56,718 bases of DNA from Bradyrhizobium sp. cir1 (GCF_014198245.1 NZ_JACIHE010000034.1:1-56718); one strand, 5' to 3'; shown: positions 34,896 to 44,224, counted from the stretch's first letter. The notes: generated from the sequence alone by a model not told the origin. Translations and numbers: made by a program.

Positions 34896-36851
34896 ATGCA
34901 AAAGCCAGCCGGGAAGCGCGACCAGGGCAAGACGCCACCCATTGTCGAGATCGAAGGCGAGAACGGCGACGAGGTCGCTCCGCCGCCGCCCGAGGTGCTC
35001 GAACCCGATCCCGAGCTTTCGCCCGAAGAGGCCGAGCAGGCCCGCAAGGACTATCTGCTGACGCGGTTCTGGATCAGCGCGCGCGGCTTCTGGGGCCGCA
35101 GCGGCGACCGCCTCGCCTGGCCGTTCTCGATCGGCCTCGGCGTGCTGATCGTCCTCACCGTCTGCTTCCAATACGGCATCAATGTCTGGAATCGCGCGAT
35201 CTTCGATGCCATCGAGCAGCGCGACGCGACGAGCGTCTTCCATCTCACCGCACTGTTCTTCCCGCTCGCGATCGGCAGCATCGTGCTCGGCGTCGCGCAG
35301 GTGTTCGCGCGCATGAGCATCCAGCGGCGCTGGCGGGCCTGGCTCACGGGCAGCGTGCTGACGCGCTGGCTCACCAACGGGCGCTACTACCAGCTCAACC
35401 TCGTCGGCGGCGACCACGAGAATCCGGAATACCGGATCGCGGAAGACTTACGCATTGCGACCGACGCGCCGGTCGATTTCCTCGCCGGCGTCACCTCGGC
35501 GCTGCTGTCGGCCGCGACCTTCATCGTCGTGCTCTGGACCATCGGCGGCGCGCTCACCGTCACGCTCGGCGGCTCCTCGGTGACCATTCCCGGCTTCCTG
35601 GTGATCGCCGCGATTCTCTATGCCGCGATCGCCTCCGGCTCGATCACGGTGATCGGCCGGCGCTTCGTGCAGGTCTCGGAGGACAAGAACCAGGCCGAGG
35701 CCGATTTCCGCTACACCCTGACACGCGTGCGCGAGAACGGCGAAAGCATCGCGCTGCTCGGTGGCGAAGAGGAGGAGCGCGACGGCCTCGACCGCAACTT
35801 CGCCAGCGTCCTGCGGCAATGGGCACGGCTGGCCGGCCAACACATGCGCACCACGCTGGTGTCGCAAGGATCAAGCCTCGTTGCACCGGTCGTGCCGCTC
35901 CTGCTCTGCGCACCGAAATTCCTCGACGGCAGCATGACGCTGGGGCAGGTGATGCAGGCGGCCTCCGCCTTCACCATCGTGCAGAGCGCATTCGGCTGGC
36001 TGGTCGACAATTATCCGCGGCTCGCCGACTGGAACGCCTGCGCGCGCCGCATCGCCTCGCTGATGATGTCGCTCGACGGCCTCGAGCGCGCCGAGCAGGG
36101 CGACGGCCTCGGCCGCATCCAGCGCGGCGAGACGCGCAGCGAGGCGATGCTGGAGCTGCATGATCTCTCGGTGACGCTCGATGACGGAACCGCTGTGGTC
36201 GGCGAGACCGAGGTGGTGATCGAGCCCGGCGAGCGGCTGCTCGTCGCCGGCGAATCCGGCACCGGCAAGAGCACGCTGGTGCGCGCCATTGCGGGGCTAT
36301 GGCCATGGGGCGACGGCAGCATCAACTTCCATCCCGACCGGCGGCTGTTCATGCTGCCGCAGCGGCCCTACGTACCCACGGGATCGCTGCGCCGCGCCGT
36401 CGCCTATCCCGGGGCCGCAGAGGATTGGACCGTCGAGGAGATCGGGGAAGCCCTGCACAAGGTCGGACTCGAGCATCTCAAGGAGAAGATCGAGGAGGAA
36501 GGCCCCTGGGACCAGACGCTGTCGGGCGGCGAGAAGCAGCGCCTCGCCTTCGCCCGGCTGCTGCTGCACAAGCCCGACATTGTCGTGCTCGATGAAGCGA
36601 CCTCGGCGCTCGACGAGAAGAGCCAGGACAAGATGATGAAGATGGTCACCGACGAGCTGCCGAAGGCGACCATCGTCAGCGTCGCGCATCGCGCCGAGCT
36701 GGAAGCCTTTCACAGCCGCAAGATCGTGCTGGAGCGCCGCAAGGGCGGCGCCAAGCTCGTCAGCGACGTCGACCTGATCCCGCGCAAGGGCAAACGCAGG
36801 CTGCTCGGGCGATTCCTGAGGCAGCGGAAAGCGCCGAAGAAGGCGGCGTGA
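34896..36851 (+). CDS. SbmA/BacA-like ABC transporter (YddA/BclA type)
   Basis: The 651-residue product fuses a six-helix SbmA/BacA-type membrane domain (about residues 60-400; FQYGINVWNRAIFDAIEQRD, YYQLNLVGGDHENPEYRIAED) to an ABC ATPase: Walker A GESGTGKST near 451, signature LSGGEKQR near 542, Walker B IVVLDEATSALDE, and VAHR. The N-terminal 50 residues are acidic and proline-rich, the C-terminus basic. Members import peptides or export vitamin B12-type cargo; BclA of Bradyrhizobium, needed for surviving plant NCR peptides, is of this architecture. Whether this is BclA or a paralogue cannot be told here. Confidence 0.9.
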   Translation: MQKPAGKRDQGKTPPIVEIEGENGDEVAPPPPEVLEPDPELSPEEAEQARKDYLLTRFWISARGFWGRSGDRLAWPFSIGLGVLIVLTVCFQYGINVWNRAIFDAIEQRDATSVFHLTALFFPLAIGSIVLGVAQVFARMSIQRRWRAWLTGSVLTRWLTNGRYYQLNLVGGDHENPEYRIAEDLRIATDAPVDFLAGVTSALLSAATFIVVLWTIGGALTVTLGGSSVTIPGFLVIAAILYAAIASGSITVIGRRFVQVSEDKNQAEADFRYTLTRVRENGESIALLGGEEEERDGLDRNFASVLRQWARLAGQHMRTTLVSQGSSLVAPVVPLLLCAPKFLDGSMTLGQVMQAASAFTIVQSAFGWLVDNYPRLADWNACARRIASLMMSLDGLERAEQGDGLGRIQRGETRSEAMLELHDLSVTLDDGTAVVGETEVVIEPGERLLVAGESGTGKSTLVRAIAGLWPWGDGSINFHPDRRLFMLPQRPYVPTGSLRRAVAYPGAAEDWTVEEIGEALHKVGLEHLKEKIEEEGPWDQTLSGGEKQRLAFARLLLHKPDIVVLDEATSALDEKSQDKMMKMVTDELPKATIVSVAHRAELEAFHSRKIVLERRKGGAKLVSDVDLIPRKGKRRLLGRFLRQRKAPKKAA

Positions 36852-36888
36852 GGCGCTGTCGCGCTTGCAAGCGAGCGAAATTTTTGGT

Positions 36889-36935
36889 CGTCGTCCCGGA
36901 CAAGCGCGCCCAAGGCGCGCAGATCCGGGACGACA
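36889..36935. repeat. Palindromic repeat, family D copy 3
   Basis: GTCGTCCCGGACAAGCGCGC pairs with GCGCGCAGATCCGGGACGAC. It sits between the ABC transporter and the methyltransferase gene. Confidence 0.9.
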
Positions 36936-36998
36936 CCGAAATTGTGGCCCTCGGCAAAACCGGCTATGCATGCGCCGCTTGCTACGAGGACCTGCTGC

Positions 36999-37823
36999 TT
37001 GACGCCCGACAAAGCTCCATCAACCGCGCCGTTCGGCGCGTTTGCGCCGAACGCGGCGCAGGCCGCGATTATCAGCCTTGCGACGCGATCGGGGCTGAAG
37101 CGCGGTGCGTTCCGGCCCTGGCTGTCGCGGCTGGTCAATCTGCTGCGCGGCGGCCCGATCGATGTGCAGTATCAGGGCGCCTCGTTCCGCTTCTATCATC
37201 AGGGCAGCGCGACCGAGCGCGGCGCGCTGTTCAATCCCGACTACAATCTCGACGAGCTCGACTTCCTGCGCCAGCACACCCCAGTGGGCGGCACCTTCGT
37301 CGACGTCGGCGCCAATGTCGGCACGTTTGCGCTGGTGATGGCGCGGCAGGTCGGCCCCCAAGGCAAGGTGGTCGCGATCGAGCCGCATCCTCTGACCTTC
37401 GGACGGCTCGCCTTCAACCATGCCGCATCGAAAGCGACGCAGGTGCGCCTGGTTCAGGCCGCGGCCGGCGACAGCGACGGCGAGCTGATGATCGAGAGCG
37501 GCGGCGGCAATCTCGGCGCCACGCATGTCGTGACCGGCGCGGCGAGCGCCGACGCCATCAAGGTGCCGTCACTGCGCTTGATGCGCATTCTCGACGAGGC
37601 CGGCATCGCGCAGGTCGATTCGCTCAAGATCGATGTCGAGGGTTTCGAGGACCGCGTGCTGATCGGCTTCTTCCGCGACGCACAGCAATCGCTGTGGCCG
37701 CGCGCGGTCGTGATCGAGCATCTGTCACAAAACGACTGGCAGCAGGACTGTATTGCCGACATGGTCGCGCGCGGCTTTGCGGTCGCGCGCAAGACGCGAA
37801 GCAATACATTCCTGTCACGCTGA
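36999..37823 (+). CDS. FkbM-family methyltransferase
   Basis: The 274-residue product has the SAM-binding GGTFVDVGANVGTFALVMA near residue 90 and VVAIEPHPLTFGRL after it, with the FkbM-specific LKIDVEGFEDRVLIG near 207. Such enzymes O-methylate sugars, antibiotics or glycolipids. The start is taken as TTG at 36999 because GAGGA lies eight bases upstream; an ATG at 36966 has no clear ribosome binding site. Family and domain are clear, substrate unknown. Confidence 0.8.
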   Translation: MTPDKAPSTAPFGAFAPNAAQAAIISLATRSGLKRGAFRPWLSRLVNLLRGGPIDVQYQGASFRFYHQGSATERGALFNPDYNLDELDFLRQHTPVGGTFVDVGANVGTFALVMARQVGPQGKVVAIEPHPLTFGRLAFNHAASKATQVRLVQAAAGDSDGELMIESGGGNLGATHVVTGAASADAIKVPSLRLMRILDEAGIAQVDSLKIDVEGFEDRVLIGFFRDAQQSLWPRAVVIEHLSQNDWQQDCIADMVARGFAVARKTRSNTFLSR

Positions 37824-37845
37824 CGGACGAACAACGGAGGTTACG

Positions 37846-38232
37846 ATGATCGACCATCTCGGTTTCTCTGTCTCCGACTATGAGCGCGCGAAACAGTTCT
37901 ACGCCAACGCGCTGGCGCCGCTCGGCTACGGCCTGATCATGGAGGTCACGGCGGAGCAGACCGGTCACGCTGCGGCGGCCGGATTCGGCGCCGACGGCAA
38001 GCCGGACTTCTGGATCGGCGGCGAAGGCGCGATGAACAAGCCGGTGCATGTCGCGATCGCGGCAAAGGACCGCGCCACGGTCGACGCATTCTACAAGGCA
38101 GCGATCGCGGCGGGCGGCCGCGACAACGGTCCGCCGGGCATCCGGCCGCATTATCACCCGAACTATTATGGCGCCTTCGTGCTCGATCCCGATGGCCACA
38201 ACATCGAGGCCGTCTGCCATCTGCCCGAATAG
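37846..38232 (+). CDS. VOC (glyoxalase/bleomycin resistance) family protein
   Basis: The 128-residue product is a vicinal-oxygen-chelate fold: MIDHLGFSVSDYERAKQFY at the start, HVAIAAKDRATVDAFY in the middle, and NYYGAFVLDPDGHNIEAVCH at the end. Metal ligands of the family are expected near H4, H64 and E123. CGGAGG five bases before the ATG is a near-perfect ribosome binding site. It starts 22 bases after the methyltransferase gene, so the two may be cotranscribed. Reaction unknown. Confidence 0.92.
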   Translation: MIDHLGFSVSDYERAKQFYANALAPLGYGLIMEVTAEQTGHAAAAGFGADGKPDFWIGGEGAMNKPVHVAIAAKDRATVDAFYKAAIAAGGRDNGPPGIRPHYHPNYYGAFVLDPDGHNIEAVCHLPE

Positions 38233-38304
38233 GGCGCTTCGACTCGATGCGAGAGGGAACATCGGCACGGCATCGTCGTTATCGTTCTCTGGACAACGAT
38301 CTCG

Positions 38305-38556
38305 ATGATGCCGATGCCGATCGAACCGCCCGAGATTCCACCGGCAACACCGGGGACTCCCACGGAGCCGCCGCCGGGAATTCCGCCCGGCAATCCGCAG
38401 CCCGACATCACGCCGCCGGTGCACGAGCCCGGCGAATCACCACGACCCGACGAATTGCCGGGCCACGTGCCTGAAGAGATTCCATCGCGCGGGCCGAACG
38501 GTCCGCTCACGCCCAATCCTGCGACGGACGCAACACCGCCGCGGCAGCACATGTGA
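38305..38556 (+). CDS. Proline-rich small protein
   Basis: An 83-residue frame, about a third proline (IEPPEIPPATPGTPTEPPPG), with no signal peptide or membrane segment. It may be a real small protein or a chance frame in GC-rich sequence; no Shine-Dalgarno is obvious. Two adjacent ATG codons at 38305 and 38308 could start it. Bases 38557-38743 after it hold only the promoter region of the next gene. Confidence 0.35.
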   Translation: MMPMPIEPPEIPPATPGTPTEPPPGIPPGNPQPDITPPVHEPGESPRPDELPGHVPEEIPSRGPNGPLTPNPATDATPPRQHM

Positions 38557-38743
38557 GGCGACGCACCACATGTGAGGCGATTGCAAGGAGCGTCTGAATG
38601 CGCAATGAACGTCGCCATAGTGAGATGATTTGCGTGCAGAAATAAATCGGGCCGCGACCGCTTCGCCCGCCACAATGCGGCCTAACGCGTAGCTGCTCAT
38701 CCCAACCACTTCGTCAAAGAACCTTCCGGGGAAGTTCACCACC

Positions 38744-41059
38744 ATGACCAACCTTCGTTTCGTGCTGCTTGCGACGACGGCTCTCACCGCGATGCAATTG
38801 GCCAACACCGCATCGCATGCGCAGAGCGCTTCGCCGCTCGTGGTCGCGCAGGCCCAGCCGGCTCAGTCGCAAGAGACCGGCCCTGACGGAAAACCGAAGC
38901 AGCCGCCGAAGGGCCCGCCCGCGGCCGCGCCGCCTGCTGCGCCCCCGCGTCCGGCTGCACCGCCACCACCCGCCGCTGCACCGCCCCACCCGCCCGCTGC
39001 GCCGCCGCCGGCAGCCGCACCGCCGCGCCCTGCAGCGCCGCCTCCGCCGCCGCCCCCTGCGGCCCGCCCGGCTCCGCCGCCGCCACCCCCGCCGCCTGCC
39101 GCACCGAAACCTGCTGCACCGCCTCCGGCTGCGGCCCCGCAGCAGCACGCTCCGACACCGCCGCCTCCGGCGCCGCCCGCGACACGGCCGGCTCCAACAC
39201 CGACAGCACCGCCTCCGGCCGCGGCCCCGCAGCAGCATGCCCCGACGCCGCCGCCTCCGGCCCCGCCTGCGGCACGGCCGACGCCGCCAGCACAGCCTCC
39301 CGCTGCCGCGCACCCAACTCCAACACCTCCGCCGCCTCCTGCAGCGGCGCCCGCGGTGCGGCCCACGCCTGCGCCGACGGCGACGCCCACGGCCCCTTCA
39401 GCCGGTGCACCTGCGGCCCGCCCGGGCTCGCCAGCGCCGGCAGCCACTCCCGCTCCGACGGCGACACCCACGCCGACCACGACACCTGCGCCCACGGCGA
39501 CGCCGGCTCCGGGCAGCACGCCCGGCGCACCGCCGGCCGGTCGCCCCGGCGCACCTCCGCCCGGCGCACGTCCCGGCTCGCCTCCGGCGGCGGGAGCGCC
39601 GGCCCCCGGTGCTGCGCCTGCTCCAACGGCAACGCCGGCCCCTGGTGGCACTGCGACGCCGCCGGCCGGACGTCCGGGATCGGCCACGCCAGCTCCCGGC
39701 GCGACCCCCGCTCCAACGGCAACGCCGGCCCCCAGTGGCACTGCGACGCCGCCGGCCGGACGTCCGGGATCAGCGACCCCGGCTCCCGGCACGGCCCCAG
39801 CCCCGACGGCGACGCCAACTCCCGGCCAACAGGGCGGAACGCCTCCGGCCGGCGCCCCCGCAGCCGGAACTCCGGCTGCGCCGCCCCAGGCCGGCGCCCT
39901 GCCGCCCCGGCCCGCGGCGCCCGCTGGCGCTGCAGCCCCGACGGTCGTCCCCGGCTCCGCGGCCGCTACGCCACCGCCCAACCGGGCCCAATACCGTCCG
40001 CCGACGGTTGCGCCGGCCTTCCAGGCCGCGCCGACGGTCGCTGCACCCTTGCCGCCTCCGCCCCGCCCGCCGCAGCGTGACCTGACTCCGCTCGCGATCG
40101 GCGCGGGCGTGGTGGCCGGTGCCGTGATCGGCGCGACCATTGCCGATCTCCACAACCAGCGGCGCGAGGTCGTCGAGGGCGGCCGCACCATCTACAACGA
40201 GCCGGACCGCATCATCATCCGCGATCCGGGCGGGCAGGCCTATGTCCGCGGCAACGATCTCTATCGCTTCCGCTACGGCGCCCGCGACATCCGCACCGAC
40301 ACGATCGGCGGCGAAACCCGCACCGTCGTGATCCGTCCCGATGGCAGCGAGGTGATTACCGTGGTCGGTCCGGACGGCTCGCTGCTGCGACGAATCCGCA
40401 GGGACCCCGGCGGGCGCGAGATCGTCATCATCGACAACAGCTACCGCGATCCGCGGTCGGTCGGCGGCTTCTATGTCGACGTGCCGCCGCCGGTCGTGAA
40501 CATTCCCTACGATCGCTACATCGTCGACGCGGAGGAGGCGTCGCCGGACGTGATCTATGCGACCATGCAGGCCCCGCCGGTGCAGCGGATCGATCGGCGC
40601 TACTCGCTCGACGAGATCCGCTACAGCCCGAATGTTCGCATGCAGATGCCGAGCATCGATGTCAATACGATCAACTTCGAGACGGGATCGTGGACCATCC
40701 CGCCGGACCAGGCGGCCCGGCTGCAGGTGATCGCCGACGGCCTCAACCAGGCGATCCAGCGCAACCCGCGCGAGGTGTTCCTGATCGAGGGCCACACCGA
40801 CGCGGTCGGCAACGAGGTCGACAATCTGTCGCTGTCGGACCGCCGTGCGCAGTCCGCGGCCGAATTGCTGACGCAGCAGTTCAATGTGCCGGCGGAGAAC
40901 CTGACGTCACAGGGCTACGGCGAGCAGTATCTGAAGGAGCAGACGCAGGGACCGAGCCTGATCAACCGGCGCGTCACAATCCGCCGCATCACGCCGCTGC
41001 TCAACGGCGGGCAGGCCTCGCTGCCGCCGCCCCCGCCCGGCACCGCGCCGCCGCGCTGA
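38744..41059 (+). CDS. OmpA-family protein with long Pro/Ala-rich region
   Basis: The 771-residue product has a signal peptide (ending near ASHAQ), a low-complexity Pro/Ala region from about residues 46 to 445, a glycine-rich short helix (LAIGAGVVAGAVIGATIADL near 450), a middle domain with several RDPGG and VVGPDG-like turns, and a C-terminal OmpA-type peptidoglycan-binding domain: NFETGSWTIPPDQAARL near 640, IEGHTDAVGNEVDNLSLSDRRAQS and NRRVTI. It probably links the outer membrane to the cell wall, with the proline region as a spacer. A strong terminator follows. The repeat number in the spacer is the part most likely to vary between strains. Confidence 0.92.
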   Translation: MTNLRFVLLATTALTAMQLANTASHAQSASPLVVAQAQPAQSQETGPDGKPKQPPKGPPAAAPPAAPPRPAAPPPPAAAPPHPPAAPPPAAAPPRPAAPPPPPPPAARPAPPPPPPPPAAPKPAAPPPAAAPQQHAPTPPPPAPPATRPAPTPTAPPPAAAPQQHAPTPPPPAPPAARPTPPAQPPAAAHPTPTPPPPPAAAPAVRPTPAPTATPTAPSAGAPAARPGSPAPAATPAPTATPTPTTTPAPTATPAPGSTPGAPPAGRPGAPPPGARPGSPPAAGAPAPGAAPAPTATPAPGGTATPPAGRPGSATPAPGATPAPTATPAPSGTATPPAGRPGSATPAPGTAPAPTATPTPGQQGGTPPAGAPAAGTPAAPPQAGALPPRPAAPAGAAAPTVVPGSAAATPPPNRAQYRPPTVAPAFQAAPTVAAPLPPPPRPPQRDLTPLAIGAGVVAGAVIGATIADLHNQRREVVEGGRTIYNEPDRIIIRDPGGQAYVRGNDLYRFRYGARDIRTDTIGGETRTVVIRPDGSEVITVVGPDGSLLRRIRRDPGGREIVIIDNSYRDPRSVGGFYVDVPPPVVNIPYDRYIVDAEEASPDVIYATMQAPPVQRIDRRYSLDEIRYSPNVRMQMPSIDVNTINFETGSWTIPPDQAARLQVIADGLNQAIQRNPREVFLIEGHTDAVGNEVDNLSLSDRRAQSAAELLTQQFNVPAENLTSQGYGEQYLKEQTQGPSLINRRVTIRRITPLLNGGQASLPPPPPGTAPPR

Positions 41060-41075
41060 GGCGAAGCACAAACGC

Positions 41076-41107
41076 AAATGGCCGGGAGCGATCCCGGCCA
41101 TTTCTTT
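41076..41107 (+). terminator. Intrinsic terminator after the OmpA-family gene
   Basis: AAATGGCCGGGA pairs with TCCCGGCCATTT around GCGA, followed by CTTTG. Confidence 0.88.
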
Positions 41108-41192
41108 GTCATTGCGAGGAGCGAAGCGACGAAGCAATCCAGACTGTCTCCGCGGAGAGATTCTGGATTGCTTCGCTTCGCTCGCAATGACG
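41108..41192. repeat. Palindromic repeat, family A copy 2
   Basis: GTCATTGCGAGGAGCGAAGC to CGCTCGCAATGACG, matching copies at 1455, 44225 and 47345. It lies just after the terminator of the OmpA-family gene. Confidence 0.92.
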
Positions 41193-41208
41193 AACGAAGC
41201 TATCGCTT

Positions 41209-41292
41209 GTAGCCCGGATGAGCGAAGCGACATCCGGGGTCTATCCATGTGGCGAGAAAGTCCCGGATATCGCTTCGCTCATCCGGGCTACG
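41209..41292. repeat. GTAGCCCGGATGAGCG palindromic repeat
   Basis: Arms GTAGCCCGGATGAGCGAAGC and GCTTCGCTCATCCGGGCTACG flank a short centre. It lies 17 bases after the family A copy and seven bases before the argG stop codon. Only one full copy is seen. Confidence 0.88.
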
Positions 41293-41298
41293 AGAGCC

Positions 41299-42636
41299 TC
41301 ACCCCTTGTCGCTCTCGAGCTTGAATATCTGCGAGCCCTCGCTACCCGACAGCAAACCGGTCTTCGAATAGAGACCGAGCTTCGTGCGCGTATCCGCGAT
41401 GTCGAGGTTGCGCATCGTGAGCTGGCCGATGCGGTCGGCCGGCGTGAAGGCGGCGTCTTCCACCTTTTCCATGCTGAGCCGTTCCGGCGCATAGGTGAGG
41501 TTGGGGCTCTCGGTGTTGAGGAGCGAATAGTCGTTGCCGCGGCGCAGCTCGAGCGTGACCTCGCCGGTGACGGCGCGCGCGACCCAGCGCTGCGCGGTCT
41601 CGCGCAGCATAAGGGCCTGCGAATCGAACCAGCGGCCCTGATAGAGCAGGCGTCCCAGCCGCATGCCGCTGATGCGGTACTGCTCGATGGTATCCTCGTT
41701 GTGGATGCCGGTGACGAGGCGCTCATAGGCGATGTGCAGCAGCGCCATGCCGGGCGCCTCGTAGATGCCGCGGCTCTTGGCCTCGATGATGCGGTTCTCG
41801 ATCTGGTCGCTCATGCCGAGGCCGTGGCGGCCGCCGATCGCGTTGGCTTCGAGGAACAGCGCGACCGGATCAGAGAAGGTCTGGCCGTTCAGCGCAACCG
41901 GCTGGCCTTCCTCGAACCGCACCACGACCTTCTCGGCCCTGACGGCGCAATCGTCGCGCCAGAACGGCACGCCCATGATCGGGTTGACGATCTTGATGCC
42001 GCTGTCGAGGCTTTCGAGATCCTTGGCCTCGTGAGTCGCTCCGAGTAGATTGCTGTCGGTCGAATACGCCTTCTCGGCGCTCATCTTGTAGGCGAAGCCC
42101 TGCGCGGTCATGAACGCCGACATCTCGGCGCGGCCGCCGAGCTCGTCGATGAACTGCTGGTCGAGCCAGGGCTTGTAGATCTTCAGACCGGGATTGGTGA
42201 GCAGGCCGTAGCGGTAGAAGCGCTCGATGTCGTTGCCCTTGAAGGTCGAGCCGTCGCCCCAGATGTTGACGCCGTCCTCCTTCATGGCCGCGACCAGCAT
42301 CGTGCCGGTAACGGCGCGCCCCAGCGGCGTGGTGTTGAAATAGGTGATGCCGCCGGTGGAGATGTGGAAGGCGCCGGACTGGATCGCGGCGATGCCTTCA
42401 TGGACCAGCTGCGTGCGGCAATCGACGAGGCGCGCCTTCTCGGCGCCGAACTCCATCGCCTTGCGCGGGATCTCGTTGTAGTCGGCCTCATCCGGCTGGC
42501 CGAGATTGGCGGTGTAGGCGTAGCAGCGCGCGCCCTTCTGCTTCATCCAGAGCAGCGCCGCGCTGGTGTCGAGACCGCCCGAAAAAGCGATGCCGACTTT
42601 CTCACCCTTGGGCAGGCTTTTCAGGATCGTGGTCAT
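41299..42636 (-). CDS. argG: Argininosuccinate synthase
   Basis: ArgG joins citrulline and aspartate with ATP to form argininosuccinate, the next-to-last step of arginine synthesis. The 445-residue product is the long bacterial form. Motifs: GEKVGIAFSGGLDTSAALLWM at the N-terminus (P-loop SGGLDTS), RAVTGTMLV, ERFYRYGLLTNPGLKIYKPWLD and AIGGRHGLGMSDQIENRIIEAKSRGIYEAPG. Apparently a single-gene unit. Two palindromic repeats follow its stop. Confidence 0.97.
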   Translation of the reverse strand: MTTILKSLPKGEKVGIAFSGGLDTSAALLWMKQKGARCYAYTANLGQPDEADYNEIPRKAMEFGAEKARLVDCRTQLVHEGIAAIQSGAFHISTGGITYFNTTPLGRAVTGTMLVAAMKEDGVNIWGDGSTFKGNDIERFYRYGLLTNPGLKIYKPWLDQQFIDELGGRAEMSAFMTAQGFAYKMSAEKAYSTDSNLLGATHEAKDLESLDSGIKIVNPIMGVPFWRDDCAVRAEKVVVRFEEGQPVALNGQTFSDPVALFLEANAIGGRHGLGMSDQIENRIIEAKSRGIYEAPGMALLHIAYERLVTGIHNEDTIEQYRISGMRLGRLLYQGRWFDSQALMLRETAQRWVARAVTGEVTLELRRGNDYSLLNTESPNLTYAPERLSMEKVEDAAFTPADRIGQLTMRNLDIADTRTKLGLYSKTGLLSGSEGSQIFKLESDKG

Positions 42637-42710
42637 GGGGCTTCCAATCGGGTCTCAAGGGGCTGATGTTGACCGCGCGAATATCAAATTTCGCAGGGCT
42701 CGGCACGCAT

Positions 42711-43496
42711 TTAATGGCTCAAATCGACCGGCGCGGGGTCGGTCTTGCGGCCGAACAGGCGCTGGCGGAGCCGGTAGGCGGGCATGTTCAGCCGGGTCAG
42801 GGCGGCGTCCACCGCCTCGTCCGAAAACCGGGTCCGCGGCCAGCGGTAGATCAGCGCGTAGGCGAACCAGATCACGACGAAGGTGACGAGGCCGGCGATC
42901 GAGACATCGGTAAAGAAGTGCCCGCCGAACGCCATGCGCAGCCCTGACGTCACGAGGCCGAACACCACCGCGCCGGCATAGGCGAGCGGCCGCCAGGCCG
43001 GCGGGGCCAGCGCGGCAGGGGCCAGCGTCCAGAACGCGGTCGCGCCCTCGCCCGAGAAGAACGAGCAGTTGCGCGCGCAGCCACCGCGCGGATCCCACCA
43101 CGGCACGAATTGCTGGTCGCCGGCGAACTCCGTCACCACCACCGGACGCGGCCGGCCCCAATAGGTCTTGAAGGTGAGATTGGTGAGAATGCCGGCCGAC
43201 AGGATGATCGTCACCAGCAGGAACACGATCGCGCGCCCCGATACCATCAATGGCCGGTCGGGCCGGATCATCTTGACCACAAGCGCCACCAGCGAAGGTA
43301 GCACAAACGCCCAGGCGATCCACATCGCAGCGTCGCGCGCGAAGCCGGCCCAGTCGTTCAGCTTGAGCGGAAAGGTTTTGGTCTCGGGATCGAAGAACAG
43401 CGATGCCAGCTTGAGATCGAGCTCGGGATAGAGGCCGAAGACGACGCCGATCACGAGCCACAGTGCCAGGGCGATGAAGAGTCCAGTCCGGTTCAT
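42711..43496 (-). CDS. PAP2-family membrane phosphatase
   Basis: The 261-residue product has about six membrane helices and the three parts of the PAP2 site: KTYWGRPRP near residue 125, CSFFSGEGA near 161 and GLRMAFGGHFFTDV near 205. The usual PSGH is SGEG here, so the family His of motif two is Glu; this is a known variant among alphaproteobacteria as I recall it. Members remove phosphate from lipid A, undecaprenyl pyrophosphate or phosphatidate. It is 74 bases after argG's start on the same strand. Confidence 0.88.
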   Translation of the reverse strand: MNRTGLFIALALWLVIGVVFGLYPELDLKLASLFFDPETKTFPLKLNDWAGFARDAAMWIAWAFVLPSLVALVVKMIRPDRPLMVSGRAIVFLLVTIILSAGILTNLTFKTYWGRPRPVVVTEFAGDQQFVPWWDPRGGCARNCSFFSGEGATAFWTLAPAALAPPAWRPLAYAGAVVFGLVTSGLRMAFGGHFFTDVSIAGLVTFVVIWFAYALIYRWPRTRFSDEAVDAALTRLNMPAYRLRQRLFGRKTDPAPVDLSH

Positions 43497-43548
43497 GGCG
43501 CGCGGTTTAGCGGAGTGGGAAGGAGATGGGAACCCCAAGGAAGGTGCC

Positions 43549-43703
43549 CATCCTCCCCTGGAGGGGGAGGATCGGTTCGCATGTAGCGAAGCGAAATGCG
43601 AACCGAGGTGGGGTGAAGCCACCCACTCCGACGTCGCCGATAGTCTGTCACCCCACCCCGCTCGCGCTATGCGCGATCGACCCTCCCCCTCCAGGGGAGG
43701 GTA
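43549..43703. repeat. CTCCCCTGGAGGGGGAGG palindromic repeat
   Basis: CCTCCCCTGGAGGGGGAGGATCG faces CGACCCTCCCCCTCCAGGGG across a stretch with GCGAACCGAGGTGGGGTGA/TCACCCCACCCCGCTCGC pairing. It lies between the PAP2 gene and the next membrane protein gene. Confidence 0.85.
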
Positions 43704-43709
43704 AGACAA

Positions 43710-44204
43710 TCACCTCGCATCCGGCCGCGAATTCGCCGGCAATGGCGGAGGCGGCTGGCGCGGGGGCGGCGGGTTGCGCCAGGCGCCGGCGTTGCGGCCG
43801 GCGATCAGCCAGTAGACCACGCCGGCGACTATGCCGGCGCCGGTCATGATTTCCAGGTGACGCCGCACGATCCCCTCGAACTGCAGCGTGTCGGAGTGGA
43901 AGGGAACGAGGCCGAGATAGCAGGCGAGCCCGACAAGGCCGCCGCCGACGGCGTAAGCGAGTGCGCTGCGGATGTAGAGCGCTTCGGTGATCGCGACGAT
44001 CACCGCCGCCGGCACCAGCGCGAAGCCCGAGACGAAGATGAAGCCGAAGCCGAGCAGGATATCGATCGCACCCTGATCGACGGGACCGGCGCCGAGATCG
44101 GCGAATTCCGGAAACAGCAGCGCGACGACCACGATCATGCCGCCGACAAAGCAGGCGGCGAGAAAGCCGATGAAGATGACGATGAGTCGGCCGATCAGGG
44201 ACAT
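43710..44204 (-). CDS. Four-helix membrane protein with proline-rich tail
   Basis: The 164-residue product has four hydrophobic helices (RLIVIFIGFLAACFVGGMIVV; ILLGFGFIFVSGFALVPAAVIVA; YAVGGGLVGLACYLGLVPF; GAGIVAGVVYWLIAG) and a proline-rich C-terminus (NPPPPRQPPPPLPAN) that probably faces the cytoplasm. No family of known function recognised. The start ATG at 44204 begins a clear helix; the frame upstream is not membrane-like and overlaps a repeat. Confidence 0.65.
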   Translation of the reverse strand: MSLIGRLIVIFIGFLAACFVGGMIVVVALLFPEFADLGAGPVDQGAIDILLGFGFIFVSGFALVPAAVIVAITEALYIRSALAYAVGGGLVGLACYLGLVPFHSDTLQFEGIVRRHLEIMTGAGIVAGVVYWLIAGRNAGAWRNPPPPRQPPPPLPANSRPDAR

Positions 44205-44224
44205 GGCGTCAAAACCACCTCTCC

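Noticed and set aside
38863..40191. A 442-codon Gly/Ala-rich minus-strand frame resembling PE_PGRS-like proteins
   Set aside because: It is the complement of the Pro/Ala-rich spacer in the OmpA-family gene, so its composition is forced.
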